Source: an uncultured Pedobacter sp.
GTDB taxonomy: Bacteria; Bacteroidota; Bacteroidia; Sphingobacteriales; Sphingobacteriaceae
Direction: 5' to 3'
Length of the DNA stretch: 14,008 bases
Assembly (NCBI GenBank): GCA_938008555.1
Contig: CALLKE010000095.1
Coordinates: 1 to 14,008 of the forward strand
Part shown: positions 11,521 through 14,008 of the stretch, in pieces
Layout of the letters: each line of letters opens with the position of its first letter
Position numbering within the stretch: the stretch's first letter is position 1
The notes under the pieces: model-generated
Databases searched by the model: none
Told to the model about the DNA's origin: nothing
Seen by the model: the letters and a program-made list of their open reading frames with translations, nothing else
Position numbers and translations under genes: made by a program

Positions 11521-14008
11521 ATGAGATTTTTTTTAAAATTTATAATGGTTGCTTTATGTGGTATTTATTATTTTGATATCACAAAAGCACAATCTGTTTC
11601 TACTGATGGACTTTTGGCTTTCCCTGAATTACCGAAGGTAAAAATAAAGGCTGAAGCAAACACTGATTTAGCTCCGAAAAAACAATCACAATCTTCTAAG
11701 GGGATAATGGGTTTTTGGATGAGCTGTAAGTTAAGTAGAGAGGTTGATAATGGTGTTTTTGGCAGATGGGTTACTCAAGACGTTCCTGGAATAATATATC
11801 TATGGATTCCATTAAAAGAAAATAATCCATTTCGTTATGTAGCCACTACTGAATACGTGATGGTAAAGCAAGATAGTGTGGCCTATGGGAAACTGGAAAA
11901 AGATAATGTTCGTGTGCGTTCTGGCTATACGTTAAGTTTATCGGACTTAAAGGAAGTGAATAAACAAAGGAGTAACATAAATGGAGAAAATCTTCTCAAG
12001 ACTAAACTTCAACAATTAGACATCAAGGGACTTTTTTCGGCAAATGCTTTCTCAATGACATCAAGGTCAAAAGATTCAGAATTTTTTGGTTTTAAATCAT
12101 CTTTACCAGAACCAAATACTATTTCTAAAATAAGTAAAGAAATTAGTTCGGTTTTAGAAATGGGAGGATCTGAAATTCCAGGTTTTGTAAGAGATCGTAG
12201 TACGGCTTACCCAAAAATAACCTATACGTTAGGTGTTGTAGAGGGTACCAAGCAGCCCATAGATATTGGTGCATATATTGATTATGACCATAAAGGTGAT
12301 ACGAGGTTTTGCTATCGATATGACGAGGGTTACACGTATAAGCCAAGTATAGAACATTATATCGCTCATCTTTTTTACGTTAAAAACACAGAAGGACATT
12401 TTGTAGATTCTAAAAATTATGATGTTGAATTCTTCAACAATTACACAAAAAAATTTCCAGATGTATTGAAAGTAAATGAGAATCTAAATAAAAGCTATGA
12501 CGCTATAACGAAAGAATTTCTTGGAAATCAGGTGCAAAATATCCGGATTAAGGAATACTCGCTAGGTTTATTTAATTGTGAAATAAGCTGTGATACATTA
12601 ATTACAGTCTCAGGTAATGATCGACCTATCGCCTGTACGACTATTACAAATACAATTGAGCATAACTTTTCTGCTGACTGTTATCCACAATTTTCGTGGC
12701 ATGCGCCATTAAGTGCTACTGAATTTTTTTTAGAAATAAAAAAGGCAGGCAGTACATGGAGTGCAAAAGGAAGCACCTCTCAAACAATTTCGAGAAATTA
12801 TGAACAGTATGAGGCTCGCCAGTTATTTAAGGATACCAAGACTAACTATAATTTAAGATCGGAGTATATAGCCCGCATTTCCTACAAATGTGGCATTGGT
12901 GGTGATTGGATATATTCTATTCCAGAGCTTAGATTTTTTCCCAATCAGTCGGGCACACCATTGGATGGAAAAAACATAGAGTTAACAGCTAATACTAAAT
13001 CGTTGATGGCGGGTGGTTCATTGACAATCACACTAAAGTTTGATCCAAAATATTCTAAAGTAATAGGATCCACGAAGTCTACCATTGATCTTTCCTATGA
13101 AGGACCAGGTGCACATTTAATGACAGGGCCACTCAGCTTATCTGTTAATAGTATGGGTGATCAGGTCGCTTTTGTAGTGAAAACTAAAACCAGTCTTGAT
13201 GTTGATGATATCAAAAGATTCAAAATTGTGGCCTCGTTTCTAGATAATAAAGTAGATCTAGATCTATTTCTTAAGAGTAGTCGATACGAGATCGAGGAAG
13301 TAAGCTATGATAAATTCACTTTTCCTCCGATACCTAAGCTCATCGTTAGAAATGGTATTGCTGATTTAGACGTGGTAAAGAAAATAAAAGCAGTTTCAGA
13401 TCAATCGCTCGAGGGCTTTTTCGTTGAATGTACACTGGGGATAAATTTCATCCAGTCTGGGAGGCCGGTGAAAAAATATCTTTCAGTCAAAAGTATGAAT
13501 GATTATGCTGTGCTGGCAAAGCCAGTATATTTTTGGATTCCACTAAAAAAAAATAATCCTTTAAGAATTAATGCTATTTCTCAATATAGGTTAGGGTATA
13601 ACAAAATATTACGCTATAATGAATCGGGCCAAGTTGATACAGAGTACGAGGAAGCTTCTGGAAATAGCAATAGTGATCAGACATCAGATGGAAGTGGTAA
13701 TAATAGTGGTACCACAAAGAATGAACACACGAATAATTCTTCTGCTACCGAAGATTCTAGTAACGAGTCTAACAGCGTAGCTGGTGGTATGAGTTTCGAT
13801 TTTCCAAAGATTGCTAGTGCCTCAGTGAATCATTCAAGAAGTACTTTTACAAGTATTAATTCTATAGTGAGCTCAGGCAAAAGCTCCGATCATGCATCTA
13901 GCCAGAACGAAAATTCTTGGAAAGGGTCATCTTTTACTAAAACGGACAATTTTAGTAATCTAAAGCGGCACAAAGACAATATAAAAAGAGTTGGAGCTCC
14001 AGATCGGA
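11521..14008 (+). CDS. Large secreted protein with internal duplication (C-terminus beyond window)
   Basis: The frame is open from the ATG at 11521 to the window end, at least 829 codons, so the protein is incomplete. A Sec signal peptide (MRFFLKFIMVALCGIYYFDI, cleavage likely after KAQ-24) shows export. A module recurs: FPELPKV (residues 34-40) to WIPLKENNPFR (95-105) resembles FPPIPKL (601-607) to WIPLKKNNPLR (672-682), each with a middle G-F-[WF]-x-x-C-x-L motif (64-71 and 632-639). Residues about 385-475 (PQFSWHAPLSATEFFLEIKK, then YIARISYKCG) look like a fibronectin type III-type beta sandwich. Residues about 700-800 are Ser/Asn/Thr-rich and low in complexity. Several Cys are present. 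I do not recognise the family. A cell-surface or secreted role is inferred. Confidence 0.85.
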   Translation, partial: MRFFLKFIMVALCGIYYFDITKAQSVSTDGLLAFPELPKVKIKAEANTDLAPKKQSQSSKGIMGFWMSCKLSREVDNGVFGRWVTQDVPGIIYLWIPLKENNPFRYVATTEYVMVKQDSVAYGKLEKDNVRVRSGYTLSLSDLKEVNKQRSNINGENLLKTKLQQLDIKGLFSANAFSMTSRSKDSEFFGFKSSLPEPNTISKISKEISSVLEMGGSEIPGFVRDRSTAYPKITYTLGVVEGTKQPIDIGAYIDYDHKGDTRFCYRYDEGYTYKPSIEHYIAHLFYVKNTEGHFVDSKNYDVEFFNNYTKKFPDVLKVNENLNKSYDAITKEFLGNQVQNIRIKEYSLGLFNCEISCDTLITVSGNDRPIACTTITNTIEHNFSADCYPQFSWHAPLSATEFFLEIKKAGSTWSAKGSTSQTISRNYEQYEARQLFKDTKTNYNLRSEYIARISYKCGIGGDWIYSIPELRFFPNQSGTPLDGKNIELTANTKSLMAGGSLTITLKFDPKYSKVIGSTKSTIDLSYEGPGAHLMTGPLSLSVNSMGDQVAFVVKTKTSLDVDDIKRFKIVASFLDNKVDLDLFLKSSRYEIEEVSYDKFTFPPIPKLIVRNGIADLDVVKKIKAVSDQSLEGFFVECTLGINFIQSGRPVKKYLSVKSMNDYAVLAKPVYFWIPLKKNNPLRINAISQYRLGYNKILRYNESGQVDTEYEEASGNSNSDQTSDGSGNNSGTTKNEHTNNSSATEDSSNESNSVAGGMSFDFPKIASASVNHSRSTFTSINSIVSSGKSSDHASSQNENSWKGSSFTKTDNFSNLKRHKDNIKRVGAPDR

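Noticed and set aside
12143..12346. Minus-strand 67-codon frame inside the large secreted-protein gene
   Set aside because: The plus-strand frame is open for over 829 codons with a signal peptide, so the reverse frame is a shadow.
1..14008. CRISPR arrays, tRNA or rRNA genes, transposases
   Set aside because: No regularly spaced repeats, cloverleaf-like segments, or transposase-like frames were seen on either strand.

Overview
The window looks like chromosome of a Bacteroidota bacterium. It is AT-rich, most genes lack an obvious Shine-Dalgarno sequence, there is one good Bacteroidota-type promoter (TTTT-N19-TATCTTTG), a DUF4834-type protein, and above all part of a Bacteroidota-type (subtype iii) type VI secretion locus. 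The species cannot be told from the sequence.

Layout. Positions 1-9672 form one long minus-strand gene train. In transcription order it begins with T6SS envelope components: two TssO-like single-pass membrane proteins (9148-9672 and 8577-9107), a membrane-anchored double-PKD protein (TssP-like, 7668-8573), and a 783-residue lipoprotein with a von Willebrand A-like domain (TssR, 5317-7668). Next comes an effector/immunity island (1320-5264), and the train ends in vgrG (1-1300), whose C-terminus lies beyond the window edge. Positions 9673-9988 are a divergent intergenic region with a perfect 16-bp palindrome. On the plus strand follow a metallo-beta-lactamase-fold hydrolase (9989-10807), a DUF4834-type small membrane protein (10907-11161), a hairpin-rich spacer, and a large secreted protein that runs off the right edge (11521-14008, at least 829 residues). 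Both edge-truncated genes (vgrG and the large secreted protein) are open to the window end.

Main discovery. The 243-residue product of 4533-5264 aligns by eye with the activity half of colicin M, the lipid II-cleaving bacteriocin. It has the D-x-Y-D-F signature (D163-Y165-D166), a nearby His, a distal Arg (R213), the preceding beta-strand pattern, and the same C-terminal layout. It lacks obvious bacteriocin receptor and TonB regions and sits between tssR and vgrG. This suggests a colicin M-like peptidoglycan-precursor toxin used as a T6SS cargo effector. Directly downstream are four diverged copies of one small protein, each with an N-terminal membrane anchor and a periplasmic domain of about 100 residues. 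That is the topology expected for immunity to a periplasm-acting lipid II hydrolase, and is the same as that of the colicin M immunity protein Cmi.

Every immunity copy is preceded by a piece of the effector's 3' end (a tail encoding HFKGxGKIGKP or a shorter scrap) and a shared spacer resembling TTTAATTTT-N2-3-ATG. The island therefore looks like a stack of orphan immunity cassettes left after repeated effector replacement, with the effector tail as the recombination seam. One immunity protein has been fused in frame to such a tail. Two unrelated envelope proteins (a multi-pass membrane protein and a small lipoprotein) are spliced into the stack and may protect against other, lost effectors. 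All family assignments were made by eye, without database searches.
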